A stretch of DNA of 64,000 nucleotides from Chamaecrista fasciculata (taxonomy: Eukaryota > Streptophyta > Magnoliopsida > Fabales > Fabaceae), in NCBI GenBank assembly GCA_003254925.1, contig QANZ01016792.1, positions 24,082 through 88,081 of the forward strand, read 5' to 3'. Positions 1 through 11,660 of this stretch are shown one piece after another; position 1 is the stretch's first letter, and each line of letters starts with the position of its first letter. Position numbers and translations under genes: made by a program. The notes beneath the pieces are model-generated. The model saw only the letters and a list, made by a program, of their open reading frames with translations, was not told where the DNA came from and made no database searches.

Positions 1-597
1 AACTCAATCTTTAAAAGATTACTGAATTAATAATTTAATTATTAAAAAACTGAAATACATAAATTTATTTTTAAAAAAATCAAATAATATATTCGCTAAT
101 CTCTATAAAAAAGTTAATCCATATACTCTTTAATTTATAGAAAAATTAATAAATATATTGTTTAATTCTTTTACCAATAATCCGCAAAAAAAAAAGTTAA
201 AGAAATTTAATTATGTATTCTAATTATTTTAAAAATAAATTATCAACTCAAACCGTCTTTAAGAATTGAATTATTATTTTTATTTGACAATACAGTAGCC
301 ATCCTCTAATAAGTAATAACAGATTCCTTTAGATCCATTGAAAGGGTTTGATAAGATTGAGTTTATAAAAGCAATCACGTCCGGTTCGCTCACTGTGTCA
401 ATGTATAATATAATCTGAATCGTTGAATTAGCGTTATTCAAACGCTAGATACGAGACACGTCCACGTGCTACATTGTGGGCCCACTTCCTTCCAAAACAA
501 ACAAATGCTGCTACCTAAATCATATTTTATTCTTATTGAACAAATCGCAAGTGAGAGGATCGAAATTTCAAAATTGTGTAATCAGCCAAAGCAAGTC
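1..597. other. AT-rich intergenic DNA
   Basis: The first 450 bases are very AT-rich and hold no recognisable gene. From about 380 the composition becomes more balanced and leads into the exon-like stretch at 598-669, so a promoter could lie here. I see no clear TATA box or transposon end. Confidence 0.4.
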
Positions 598-669
598 ATG
601 CCCAAAGGCCAAACCCTAAACGCCGAGAACGCCGCCGCGAGAGAAGTTGGAAAACGCCCCTTTGTCGTC
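598..669 (+). other. Orphan exon-like stretch ending in a splice donor
   Basis: An ATG at 598 opens a GC-rich frame (MPKGQTLNAENAAARE...) of about 26 codons, then meets a good donor (CAACG|GTGAGT). Upstream is AACCCTAAACGCC-type DNA typical of plant leaders. No matching downstream exon is visible before the transposons at 760-2240, so this may be the first exon or leader of a gene broken by insertions, or chance. I do not recognise the peptide. Confidence 0.25.
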
Positions 670-766
670 GTCAACGGTGAGTCTCTGCTTCTTTCATTTT
701 TTTCTTTCTTCTGTTAAAACTTTCGTGGGAGGAAGTTGAGATCAGCGTGGGAGCCTTTCTCAGGGG

Positions 767-952
767 TAGGGAATGTGCCTAGCCATATCCTGTTGGGCTT
801 TCAAACACCCATACCCGTTTAGCTCATGAGCCAAATGGGCTAGCCCATTTAGGCTCGCATTTAAACGGGCTCAAATTTCCAAGTTCAGGACAACACATTT
901 AGCAGGCAGGCCGTGCCAACTCCGCGGGCCTGGGCCCATTTTGACAGCCCTA
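767..952. mobile_element. Decayed hAT-type MITE fragment
   Basis: The right edge reads TTGACAGCCCTA, the inverse of the TAGGGCTGTCAAAA terminus common in plant hAT MITEs. The interior is rich in GGGCTAGCCCATTT-type words. The left edge (TAGGGAATG at 767) matches only weakly, and I find no 8-bp target duplication. Probably an old, partly deleted copy. Confidence 0.4.
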
Positions 953-1005
953 TGTGAATGGAATATATATATATATATCTTTGGTTTAGGCATATATTTG
1001 ATATT

Positions 1006-2234
1006 GGCTTAAGTGCACTTTTGGTCCCAATACTATGACTAAGGTTTCAATTTGGTCCCATAACTATTTTTGTTGCAGATTTGGTCCCAAACCTTCGCAA
1101 AAAGTTTCACCGTTAGTCCCCTGGTCACTTCCGTCCAATTTCCGCCGTTAATTGTGACGTGGCAGTCTGACTGGGATGCTGACGTGGCAAAATCAAATGA
1201 GATGGAGTAAGTTAGGATCAATATGTAACATTTCATAACTTCTCTGGACTGAACGCATAATTTTATTGAAAACGGCATATTCTTGATCTTAGGCATATTC
1301 TTGAGCATAATCTCGACGATTTGTTTGACGACGATAACGGAAGTTTGATTTCGGAGATGGAGAGAGTTTCGATGATTGCGATGGGAGATCTGAGAGCGAT
1401 TGCGGAATGTATGATTAACGCTGGTTATAGCAAAGAGTGTGTTAAGATTTACAATCTTATGAGGAAATCGATTGTTGATGAGGCTCTGTATCATCTCGGA
1501 GTAGAGAGATTGAGTTTTTCTCAGATTCAGAAAATGGATTGGGAAGTGATTGAGTTGAAGATTAAGACCTGGTTAAACGCAATCAAAGTCGCCGTTTCGA
1601 CTCTGTTTTACGGCGAGAGGATTCTCTGCGACCAGGTCTTCGCGTCGTCGGAGAGAATCTCAGAGTCGTGTTTCGCTGAAATTTGTAGAGAATCCGCGAT
1701 GACTCTGTTTGGATTCCCGGAAATGGTAGCGAGATGCAAGAAAACTCCCGAGAAAATGTTCAGGACTCTGGATTTGTACGAAGCCGTTTCTGATAACTGG
1801 CCTCAGATTGAGTCAATTTTCTCGTTCGAATCGACCTCGTTCGTCCGATTACAGGCGGTGAATTCTCTGGCAAAACTCGGCGAAGCCGTTAGATCGATGC
1901 TCGCCGATTTCGAATCGGCGATTCAGAAAGATTCTTCGAAGAAGCCATTACCAGGCGGTGGAGTTCATTTTCAATAAAATTATGCGTTCAGTCCAGAGAA
2001 GTTATGAAATGTTACATATTGATCCTAATTTAGTCCATCTCATTTGATTTTGCCACGTCAGCATCCCAGTCACACTGCCACGTCACAATTAACGGCGAAA
2101 ATTGGACGGAAGTGACCAGGGGACTAACTGTGAAACTTTTTGCGAAGGTTTGGGACCAAATCTGCAACAAAAATAGTTATGGGACCAAATTGAAACCTTA
2201 GTCATAGTATTGGGACCAAAAGTGCACTTAAGCC
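1006..2234 (+). mobile_element. Pack-MULE carrying an EXO70 gene fragment
   Basis: Near-identical terminal inverted repeats (about 1006-1270 and 1971-2234, starting GGCTTAAGTGCAC) flank the insert. A perfect 9-bp target duplication TTTGATATT lies at 997-1005 and 2235-2243; nine bases is the Mutator-like (MULE) signature. There is no transposase. The interior 1271-1970 is GC-richer host-like coding sequence of the EXO70 family. MULEs carrying host gene pieces are Pack-MULEs. The arms contain repeated TTTGGTCCC words that recur across the window in related elements. Close arm identity and an intact duplication point to a young insertion. Confidence 0.93.
1357..1977 (+). CDS. Captured EXO70 exocyst-subunit fragment
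   Basis: EXO70 is the exocyst subunit that tethers secretory vesicles to the plasma membrane; plants have many paralogues. This open frame has no internal stop and covers a middle part of the family: GDLRAIAECMINAGY, then KMDWEVIELKIKTWL, GERILCDQVFASS, SCFAEICRESAMTLFGFPE and LADFESAIQKDSS. It stops just after the family motif PGGGVH, where full EXO70 proteins continue for roughly 250 more residues. The last residues and the stop codon come from the right inverted repeat. The frame is open upstream to about 1270, but the first ATG is 1357, giving 206 residues. It lacks the N-terminal rod and the C-terminal lipid-binding end, so normal exocyst function is unlikely. Closest resemblance, from memory, is to EXO70B-type members. 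Confidence 0.8.
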   Translation: MERVSMIAMGDLRAIAECMINAGYSKECVKIYNLMRKSIVDEALYHLGVERLSFSQIQKMDWEVIELKIKTWLNAIKVAVSTLFYGERILCDQVFASSERISESCFAEICRESAMTLFGFPEMVARCKKTPEKMFRTLDLYEAVSDNWPQIESIFSFESTSFVRLQAVNSLAKLGEAVRSMLADFESAIQKDSSKKPLPGGGVHFQ

Positions 2235-2243
2235 TTTGATATT

Positions 2244-3540
2244 TCACTAAAAGTAGTAGTCTTGTTTGAATTACTATTAGATACTAAGCAAAAAGTACTA
2301 ATTTCGTCCCAAAACTTTACACTAACTGTCAATTTCGTCTCCAATGTTTCACATTTTGGTCGATTTTATTATTCACTCTTACTTTAGTCAAATATTGTCG
2401 ACATATTCTACATGAATAATGATATATAATGTAAAATTGATAGAAAAAAAACTCAAATCCTAACTCAGATTGAAAAACAGGATGCAGTCTGTCATTAATT
2501 TTTAGAAAAAAATTTGTAAACAACCAGTTATTTTTTAGTAGAAAAAATTATTAACTTTTTTTGAAACATAGTAGAAAAAATTATTGGATAAGCATAAGAC
2601 TAAATTGCACAAACGCTTCCTGAATTTTAGGTAATGTACACATAATACCCTGAGTTATAAAATTGCACGAAAATGAACCATGAGTTTTTTATTTGGGACA
2701 ATTAACACCTTTATGTTAGATTATTGTTTATTGGCCAAAGTACATTTTTTGTTCCATAACTTTTGCTTAGGTCTCAATTTGGTCCCACAACATTTTTTGT
2801 TGCACTTTTAGTCCCATATCTTTCGCTCAGATTGCAGATTTGGTCTCATATCACTTTTGGTCCCATATATTTGCAAGAAGTTTCACCATCAGTCCTTATA
2901 ATTTTATTTTGGCAAAAGTATCATTTTTGTCCTCAAACTTCACATAAATTTTCACATATGACACGTTAAATGCCACATATTTAACTATTTGAGACCACCT
3001 AGGATTTGAAATTTGAGAATGTTTCAATAATTTATGATTTATGGAAGCTTCACGTGTAATACAAATATTTGGATCTTTGTCAATTTTAGGTTGGTTAAAT
3101 TGTGTTTGTTAATTCGGTTCGGTTGGTTTAGGTGACTACAATGCCAAAATGACATTTAACGTTGCTATGTAAGCATCTAATATCCATGTCATCAAGTAAT
3201 TTAACGGATTCTAACTGAGAGACTAAATAATTGATGATTATGGTAAAATGAGGGACTGAATAGTCTATTTTAATAAATAAGGGACCAAATTGTTGACTCA
3301 GTAAAAAAGAATAGACCAAATAATAGATTTTCAAAATCTGACTAGTGGTTGTAGATAACAAATATTTCCATAGGTCACAGGTGATCACTCTCTTTCTTCT
3401 TTCTTTCTCTTTCACTTCCCGAATTTGAAATTCAAATCTTCTTCGTTGACGTTACCTGAATATAATAAATAAATAAATATATATATTTTTTAAAAAGGTT
3501 CGCATGTGTAATAATAAATCCAAATCAAAACTCACTCGTA
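2244..3540. repeat. Intergenic DNA with solo MULE-like arms
   Basis: No gene seen. Around 2735-2920 the sequence resembles the Pack-MULE arm at 1010-1110 (repeated 'TTTGGTCCCA', 'AAGAAGTTTCACC'), and 2600-2690 and 3240-3340 hold similar 'gggactaa' words. These look like decayed MULE arms. The stretch 3400-3540 is probably promoter of the downstream MAP65 gene. Confidence 0.45.
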
Positions 3541-3564
3541 CTCTTCAATGGTCCCCTCTTTCCC

Positions 3565-3575
3565 TCAAACGGCTA
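3565..3575 (+). promoter_or_regulatory. MSA-like (mitosis-specific activator) element
   Basis: TCAAACGGCTA matches 10 of 11 positions of the plant MSA consensus YCYAACGGYYA, the binding site of R1R2R3-MYB (MYB3R) factors that drive G2/M genes. It sits about 1.2 kb upstream of the MAP65-3-type start codon, near the likely transcription start. MAP65-3 orthologues are cell-cycle genes, so the site fits its gene. Confidence 0.5.
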
Positions 3576-4043
3576 CATTTACATTTTCTTCTCTCTTTCT
3601 TTCTAATTTCTCAAAATCTATATTGAATTCAAAAATCAAAATCTCCAACACCGAAAAACTTTTGCTCCAGAATCACGCATTTTTTCCAGGAAAACCCGAC
3701 TTCATTCATTTTCTTGGGAAAAATTATCCTTCAGCAGTGACGAAAGAAAGAAGATTCGAACTCGAAGTTAATAACAAACCGATTTCTTTTTCAAGTCAGT
3801 ATTTATTTGGATCTTTTACTGTTTTTCCTTTTTCGAAACTGAGGAAATTAGGGAAAACGAAACGAAAATTCCTAATTTAGTACCGATGAACTTAAAAGCT
3901 CACTTTAGATCCAAGGTCGTTGAAGATCCTCCTCTTTCCTTCCTTTTCGCGTTTTGAAAGGCCGATTTCACTCGCGAACCGACAATCTGTACAATGTTTC
4001 TCCTTCTTTTCATGGATTCTGTATTTTGTTCCAGTTTTAGCTG

Positions 4044-4054
4044 TGACCGTTAGT
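4044..4054 (-). promoter_or_regulatory. Second MSA-like element, reverse orientation
   Basis: On the minus strand this reads ACTAACGGTCA, matching 10 of 11 positions of YCYAACGGYYA with a perfect CTAACGG core. It is 690 bp upstream of the MAP65 start codon, within the 5' leader or leader intron. Confidence 0.4.
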
Positions 4055-4734
4055 CCGTATAAGATTAATGGTAGAAAACTGTGTGATTTTTTTCATTGAA
4101 CTCGGGCTTAATTTATCATTGTCGGTTTTCTTAAACGTAATCCTGTGTTAGGGTTCCATCACTTAAGCTGCTTTCTTGATCCCTTGGACTAGTCTCTAGT
4201 GATTTGTGACAACGGTGCAGCTGTTAGGTTTTAACGGAACTAGAATTTTGGCAGTTCAATATTAAGCGGTTAGGTTATCTCAATATTTCAAATACAAACA
4301 TAGATATGGCCACTATCATGATTGAACGGGTGGTCACCTTTTATGCATTGATGAAAGACTAAACTTTTGATCTCATTCAAAATCCTTTTGAATTTGAACT
4401 ATTTCTTGTGGCCACATCCTTTAAAAATAAGTAAATGATACCATTTTGGTTAATTCTACCTTAGTGCTTCATATGTTCTTTTTAGCTAGTGCCATCATCA
4501 CCCCAAACAAAGTTGTTATGTAATAGCATAAGAAGTAAGAACTATGTTGGATGGCCTATTCAAATGGTCAATCGTCTGTCTTCTGTTGCAAGTAGTGTGG
4601 GTTTCAATATGAGACTGTGAGACCTTAATTTCAAATCAAACAAGAATGGTACTTTTGGATTTTCAAGTTTCATTTTCTTTTATCATTTGAATGATTTTAA
4701 TGATAATTGTTTTGACAGGAATAAGTGCTCCAAG

Positions 4735-7700
4735 ATGACTAAATTACAAAATGATCCGCTTATGCAAGTTGAAACAACATGTGGATCACTTCTGTATGAA
4801 CTTAAGGTACACATTAATTTTTGAGGCACTAATCCTACTTCTTCCTCCCATTTTCAAATAACAATTTGGTAAATTATCTTGTGCGTACTGTCATTTGGAG
4901 AAATATCACTAAACAATCGCCTTCACTTATTTTGCAAAATCAGATAATATGGGATGAAGTTGGCGAGTCTGAGACTGAGAGAGACAAACTGTTGCTTGAG
5001 CTCGAACGAGAGTGTCTAGAGGTTTACAGAAGAAAGGTTGACCAGGCCAATCGGAGTAGAGCTCAGTTAAGGCAGGCAATTGCTGATTCCGAAGCAGAAC
5101 TTGCAGCCATTTGTTCAGCAATGGGAGAGCGGCCAGTACATATTAGGCAGGTTGGAATTATTTTTGTGATGTTATTTTATGGATTGCTTTGATTGCTGCA
5201 TTGGCGGGTACTGAAGAGGTTCCGTATCTTGTTTTTCTAGACTGATCAAAAGGCAGGAAGCTTGAAAGAGGAGCTTGAAAGAATCATTCCAGAACTTGAA
5301 GAGATGCGGAAAAGGAAGTCTGAAAGGAGAGACCAATTTATACAAGTCCAAGAGCAGATAATAATTATCTCAAATGAGATCTATGGGACTATTCCTGCTA
5401 AAACAGTTGCAGATGAATCTGATCTATCCTTGAGAAAGCTTGAGGAATTGCACGGAGAGCTGCAGGAACTTCAAAAAGAGAAGGTCAGTTATGTTCTACT
5501 TTTATTAATATTATTGTTAGTATTATTATTGGTTTCATCAATTTCTAAAATCAGTATTTGGTGTTCTTTTTTAGTGATAACGCTTGTATATTCTGTTTGA
5601 GTAGATTGATCGGGTCAAGAAGGTCCAGGAAAACATATACACCTTAAATTCTCTTTGTTCAGTGCTTGGATTGAACTTCGCTCAGATAGTCAGTGAAATT
5701 CATCCTAGTTTAGGAAATACTGAAGGACCCAAGAGTGTAACTAATGAGACAATACAGCAACTGGTAGCAGCTATACAAAATCTGAGGGAAGTTAAATTGC
5801 AGAGGATGCAGAGGGTAAGGACTGATGTAGAAATCAATGTCGTTGGTTATTTTTTAGCTTTTTTGCTGGTTTTTTCTTGTTTGATAATGGTCTGGTCTCG
5901 CAGCTCCAAGATCTTGCAACAACGATGCTGGAGCTCTGGAACTTGATGGATACACCAATAGAAGAACAACAGATGTTTCAAAATGTTACTTGTAATGTTG
6001 CTGCTTCGGAACATGAAATAACTGAGCCTAACACATTATCTACGGATTTCATCAATTACGTGAGTTATAAGCAACCTCAGTATGATTAAGACTGGGCTTG
6101 TTTGTTGATATTTTGTGGTTCAGAATTCATGAAGTGATAATTTTGCACAGGTTGAGGCAGAAGTATCAAGGTTAGAGGATTTGAAATCAAGCAAAATGAA
6201 AGAGCTTGTCTTGAAGAAGAGAACAGAACTAGAAGAGATCTGCCGGAAGATGCACTTGGTTCCTGAAATAGATAATTCAGTTGAATATGCTGTTGAAGCT
6301 ATAGAGTCTGGTAAACTTCCAGTAATACATTGCATGACATGAATGAAATTTTATTTCTTCTACAAGCTAAATGTCTTCGTCCACTTTTTCAAGCAGGATC
6401 TGTAGACCCTGCCTATGTGCTTGAACAAATTGAGCTTCAGATTTCCAAGGTCAAGGAGGAAGCTCTTAGTAGAAAAGAAATTCTTGAAAAGGTGGAGAAA
6501 TGGTTGGCAGCATGTGATGAAGAGTCATGGCTTGAGGAGTATAACAGGGTTAGTTGTTTTCATCCTCCGCAAACATCTCGGTTTTGGTTATACCTTCTTT
6601 CATACTTATATCCCATTAATTTTTTTTTTCCATTTTGTTATTTACTGCAGGATGAAAATCGGTACAATGCTGGGAGAGGTGCTCATCTTACTCTCAAGCG
6701 GGCTGAGAAGGCTCGTGCCTTGGTTAATAAACTTCCAGGTATTTATAAGTGTGTTTGACACTTTGACTTGTCACATAAGCTTTATCCTTGTGGCTTAATA
6801 TATAGATATGACTAAATTAAGCTTGAAGAGTGGACCTGTATACACTATTGTACCTTATTTAGTTTAGTAATATAGTGCACTATGATCAAGTTTTATAGGG
6901 GGAGTTTGCCAGTCTAGACTGGAAATCATGCTAGCTTTGCTAAAGAACTAAAACCAATCGTGAACATTAACAGTTCTCAAAGATGAAGGCATGGCAAAAT
7001 AAGCATGATGAGGACCTGTTTATACAAATTTTACTGTCTTATCATTTTTTATATTGGGCTTCAGTAACGTTGGCAATATGGGAAACAAAGTGATTATTCT
7101 TATATAACTGTACCAAGATGTTCTCGTCATTTCTTTGTCAATTGTATCTCAGCTTTTTTTCCTACGAACTCAGCTTTTTGTGTATCAATTGCTTGTGCTT
7201 GGGTATAGTTTTATAATTTTTATTTGTTTACAGGAATGGTTGATGCTTTGGCTTCAAAAACGGTTGCGTGGGAAAAGGAGAAAGGTGTGGAATTCACATA
7301 TGATGGGGTAAGTATTCTCTCCAAAATACATTCAATAAACTACTAAAAGAATTTTGGATATTAGTTTAAAGTCCCTGATTAGACTTATTTTTTAAATCAT
7401 TAAATTTGTTCTAAAATTACAATTAATCATTGGACATTAGAAATACACCTTTCAGTCATCAATCTTTTTTTTTTTTTTTTTATAAATGTTAACTATGTAG
7501 TCTTTATAATGTTTCAATGATTAAATAGTTAATGTATGTAAGAAAATCAAGAACCCAAAACTGTATTTCCAATATCTAGGTACTAAATTGCAATTTAGAG
7601 ACAAAATTAGGGACTAACAAGTAGTTTACTCTAAAGTTCCCTTGTTGATTGCTGAAGTAAATCTGCATCAACTGGATTCCTGATGTATATTTTATTTTAG

Positions 7701-9341
7701 ATTCGCCTGCTTTCTATGCTTGAGGAGTACACCATATTAAGGGAAGAGAAAGAGCAAGAACGTCGTAGGCAGAGGGACCTGAAGAAACTTCAGGGACAAC
7801 TGATAGCAGAACAGGAGGCACTTTATGGGTCAAAACCAAGCCCTTCAAAGCCTCAGACTGCAAAAAAGGCACCTAGAATGTCAACTGGAGGTGCAGCTAG
7901 CAGAAGAGTTTCCCTTGGAGGAGCAATGGTTCAAACTCCAAAAGCTACTCATTCACGCCCCATGAGGAAGACTGACATTGCTCACCATATTGACAATCAC
8001 CTGGATGATTCTGTTTCATCTTTATCATCAGGTAATTTCCTTATACGTCAATCATCATTTGATTGTTTTTTTTGTTCCTTACTCGTTTTATGTTTGTTCA
8101 AGTTTAGAGGTCTCAAATTTCTCACCTTGTAAGAATTTCTCACCTTAGCAGCTCAAGTCGTAAGGTGATTAGTTGGATGGTTTAGGTCCTAAGTACAGAT
8201 TATCCTGCTAAACAAAAGACAGGGTTTAAGTGATGTTTTTATATTCCTTACCTTTTATATTTGTTTAAAAAATGTTTTATATTTCTCACCTTTTATTTAC
8301 TTATTTATCTATTTTCCTTTGTTTCTTCTTCTTCCTTGAGGAAGACTGATCTTTTTCTTTTTTGTTCGCACATTTCTAGTATTTTTTCTTCTTCCAAAAA
8401 TGAATGGTTCTATTCTCACTACTTCTGTTTTCTTATAATTTCTCGTTTGCTGACATAATAATAGCACAAATCATACATAGCTTGAGCTCTTAATGATTAC
8501 ACTTTTGTAACTGGATTTCATCACTTATTTGCTTATTGAGATAGGTAGAGAGAGAGAATGTAATCAAACTTGTGATTGGAGAAATCTTATAGCAAAGATA
8601 TAAAGAACTCTACCTAAGTTTTTTTCTCACAAATTATACATAGCTTGTGCTGATTACACCTTTTTAACTGGATTTCATCTCCTATTTGCTCACCTGAGAT
8701 AGGTTTATCCCTTAACTACTGTATGTTTATTTATTGGTTAACTTAACACTGTATGCTTAGTTTACATATCACCTTTTATCTTACACCAAATGTGCCCACC
8801 CACTTAGAATTTCCTGCATGACTACAACTTTTGAATTTTGTCTTCCCCGTATGCAGTTCGAAGAGGGTTGGACATAGCCAGTGTCCCTGTGAAAAAGCAC
8901 TCATTTGGTAATAATTCTGGTGCTGTTGGTGCTAATGTTCGTGATATACAATCTCCTCTCACACGACAACCTTTCTCTCCCATCTCATCAACCTTCTCAT
9001 CAAAATCCAACATGAAAAACCACCCCACAGATCATCATGATCTCAACACTCACAGTGAGAAGTTGCAGAAAACATTAGCACCCATCAATCTTCCATTCAC
9101 CACTCCCACAAAAACAGCATCAACAACAACTTCTCACTGTGTTGTAGCAGATGAAGAGAATAGAACGCCAAAGACTATGCCTATTCCTGTGCCTTCCACA
9201 CCTTCCACTGTGTCAGCTCCCATGAACATGGCTATCACTCCTGCTCCTCCATTGTTTTCTTTTACTACCTCATCAGGTGATCATCAAGAGATTGAATATT
9301 CTTTTGAGGAAAGAAGGCTTGGTTTTGTTGTTTTAGCTTGA
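4735..9341 (+). CDS. MAP65-3: Microtubule-associated protein MAP65-3 / PLEIADE type
   Basis: Homodimeric microtubule bundler of the Ase1/PRC1/MAP65 family; MAP65-3 cross-links antiparallel microtubules at the phragmoplast midline and is needed for cytokinesis. Coding exons: 4735-4806, 4944-5150, 5241-5483, 5605-5814, 5904-6059, 6151-6310, 6397-6548, 6651-6738, 7234-7307, 7701-8031, 8857-9341. All are GT-AG, and phases add to 725 residues (Arabidopsis MAP65-3 about 707). Recognisable stretches are [38 protein letters not shown]-like coiled coil, [23 protein letters not shown]-like rod, and the microtubule-binding part around residues 380-515 ([30 protein letters not shown]). The variable tail has several SP/TP sites (likely CDK targets) and the subgroup-specific end EYSFEERR. 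An acceptor at 4718 just before the ATG implies a 5'-leader intron. Intron 9 (7308-7700) holds a decayed inverted-repeat insert. Confidence 0.95.
7340..7645. repeat. Decayed inverted-repeat element in MAP65 intron 9
   Basis: The left end carries TTTAAAGTCCCTGATT and the right end TTAGGGACTAAC...AAAGTTCCCT, an imperfect inverse pair around an AT-rich core with a T-run. It resembles the 'gggactaa' inverted elements elsewhere in the window. No target duplication found. Confidence 0.4.
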
Positions 9342-10085
9342 TTTTTTCTGTTTCTTTTACTGTGATGGATGGATATGATAATCATAAGTCAATTTGTAAA
9401 TTGGCTTTTGGATTATGTACATGTCAAACAATTACAAACCTTTTACTGAATACTAATGTGAGATTCCGGATTGCATTATTAATTCCTAGATTGAATATTC
9501 CTCTTCTGGTCTTGTGTTTTGATCCCAAATTCCTAGTAGTGTAGTAGTGGAACTGTGGAAGTGGTAATAGTATGATCTGCCAAATTCCTAAATGCTTATT
9601 AATTCTCTTTTCGACATACTCAAAAGAGTGAGATTTTGTGAAGTATGTAGAGTTTATAATTTCTCTCTCTATATTCTTATGTCATTCTGCTTCATACATT
9701 TCATGAAAACTCGCACCTAAAAAGAAATCTAAAGAACCAACTTAAGCTTGTTTTGGCCTAACAGTAAGAGACTTTATTGCATGAGAATTGAGAATGAATG
9801 TGTTTGAATGCCTTCCAAAAGCAAAGTCAACTTATTTTCAAGTGATTTTTTTTTTCTCTTTGGTAATTGGTATTTGGTTTCCTTCTCACTTAGTATATTT
9901 TAATGCTTGCTAATTTTCTAACATGAATTTGTGTTGTGATTTCTCCCAAAATATCGTTAAAATCGGAATATTTTATTTATTATTATTTTAATATTAGTAT
10001 CTATTCTACCTCAATTTTAGCTCATCTAGTTATTATTACAGAAACCCAGAAAAGTACAGATTTTGAGGAATTGAACAATTGGTAC
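9342..10085. other. MAP65 3' flank and AT-rich spacer
   Basis: The likely 3' untranslated region of the MAP65 gene runs from 9342 for a few hundred bases. No clear poly(A) site can be fixed. The rest is AT-rich spacer without recognisable genes. Confidence 0.4.
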
Positions 10086-10087
10086 TA

Positions 10088-10361
10088 CTCCCTCCGGTTC
10101 TATATATCTGGTGTTTAAGGCTTCTACACACAAATTAAGGAAATGATTAGCCAACATAGAATGAAGAGAAAAATGAAGTAAAATGACTAAACTATCCCTA
10201 TTAAATTACTTGGAAAATGTTTATACATTTATGACCCTATTATATTTAATAGGGGTAGAATGGTAAAAAAATAATTAATATTCTCTTGAATTTATAAAAC
10301 ATCAGATATTTTAGAACAAAAATGATTTTCTAAAACACCAGATATTCAGAACCGGAGGGAG
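10088..10361. mobile_element. Stowaway-type MITE (Tc1/mariner)
   Basis: Terminal inverted repeats CTCCCTCCGGTTCT... of about 29 bp (left from 10088, right ending 10361) are flanked by a TA dinucleotide at 10086-10087 and 10362-10363. CTCCCTCCG ends with TA duplication define the Stowaway group, mobilised by mariner-like transposases. It is 274 bp long with no coding capacity. Confidence 0.9.
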
Positions 10362-10363
10362 TA

Positions 10364-11300
10364 TAATAAAATAAAAATGCATTTAAAATGAATATGCTCT
10401 TTGAAAAAGCTATCATAAATTACCAAACGTTACATTTTTCTTCCTATAACGTTTTTTTTTTCAATTAAGAGAGAAATACTAGGTTTACGAAATGGCCGGT
10501 TTGGTCAACTAAAATTGTGAATACAAGAAAATAAAGTAGTGAGAGAGAATAATTGAATAGTTTAATAGTTAATATTTATTAATGGCCGAAAAAAAAGTTT
10601 AATATTTAATGTAGCAAGCGTGATGGTGGCAGTTACAGTAGATTGACCCAAAACTGAAGGGCATAATTTCAATTAAATTACATTAATTTCTTTTATTTTA
10701 TTTTCTTTTTAATAATAAATAAATTTCTTCTAAAAAATCATGTATTTGATTTTCTTGGTCAACTTTAATCTAACTGAAAAGACAAAGAACTTGTCAGTAG
10801 TTGGGAATTGTATTGGCTCCAACCTTAGCTTTACAGCTTTGAACAATATTTTTTATTTTTCAAAAGCTTTAAATTAATATATGCCAATTTTGAATAAATA
10901 AAAATCTGTTTTCTTTCTTTTTCAAAAATTATGTATTATTTTTTTATGGTATCATCTCCCATTCACAATAATAATAATTTATTAAATACCTTTATTAAAT
11001 TTCCCAGACGGACGTGAACCAATTTCTTAACCAAAATTTATACTTTCAATTTCGCAATTAAAATATTAATTATTAAGTAAATTTCCATTATTTAATTACT
11101 TTATTTTAAATTTATTATTATTTTTCAACTTTTTTTATTTACTCCTCCTTTTTCCAGCAAAACCCTAAATTCATATATCACTACGAAGAAATTAATCAAA
11201 TTATCAAGTATCATCCAGAGTTGTTATTTTTCTTTGTAATTGTAGGAAATTTTTTTTTTTCAAAATTTGTGTTAATTTTCAAGCTATCTCTGTATTTCCT
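10364..11300. other. AT-rich intergenic DNA and AHL upstream region
   Basis: No gene or clear element. Runs of A/T and short direct words only. The part from about 11100 (AACCCTAAATTCAT) is likely promoter and early leader of the AHL gene. Confidence 0.4.
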
Positions 11301-11303
11301 GCA

Positions 11304-11605
11304 ATGGCGGAGAACTAGATATCGATTGCGTCTTTTTCGGATTACAAGCTCAACTGTCGCAATTTTGCTGCTAGATTCTTGATCGTTGTAGTATTTCAGA
11401 CAATTCGTGTTGTAGTTTTTCAAGTTCTGTGCAATTTTTAGTACTCAAATTCCATTTTAACCATTTCCTTGTTTCTCTTTCCCGCATTCAAATCTACTCC
11501 TGTTCAGAAACGCAAAACCGTTCGGTATTTATTTAATTTTTTCCTGATTGCTTGCTCTCACGCTTGATTTTCAAAGGATTTGAATCTTCCATGAGTAGGG
11601 ATTAG
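11304..11605 (+). promoter_or_regulatory. Two minimal upstream ORFs in the AHL leader
   Basis: Two start-stop units of four codons each precede the AHL start codon: ATG at 11304 (MAEN, stop 11316) and ATG at 11591 (MSRD, stop 11603), the latter 56 bp before the main ATG. If the transcript begins upstream and is unspliced here, they could lower translation. The transcription start is unknown. Confidence 0.3.
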
Positions 11606-11660
11606 CTTTTTGATTCTGAGGTTTTGGTTCGGATTTCTTCGTCCTTTACGATTTCCTTAA

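Noticed and set aside
1039-1494. 151-codon minus-strand frame across the Pack-MULE left arm
   Set aside because: Antisense shadow of the EXO70 frame and inverted repeat; no family match.
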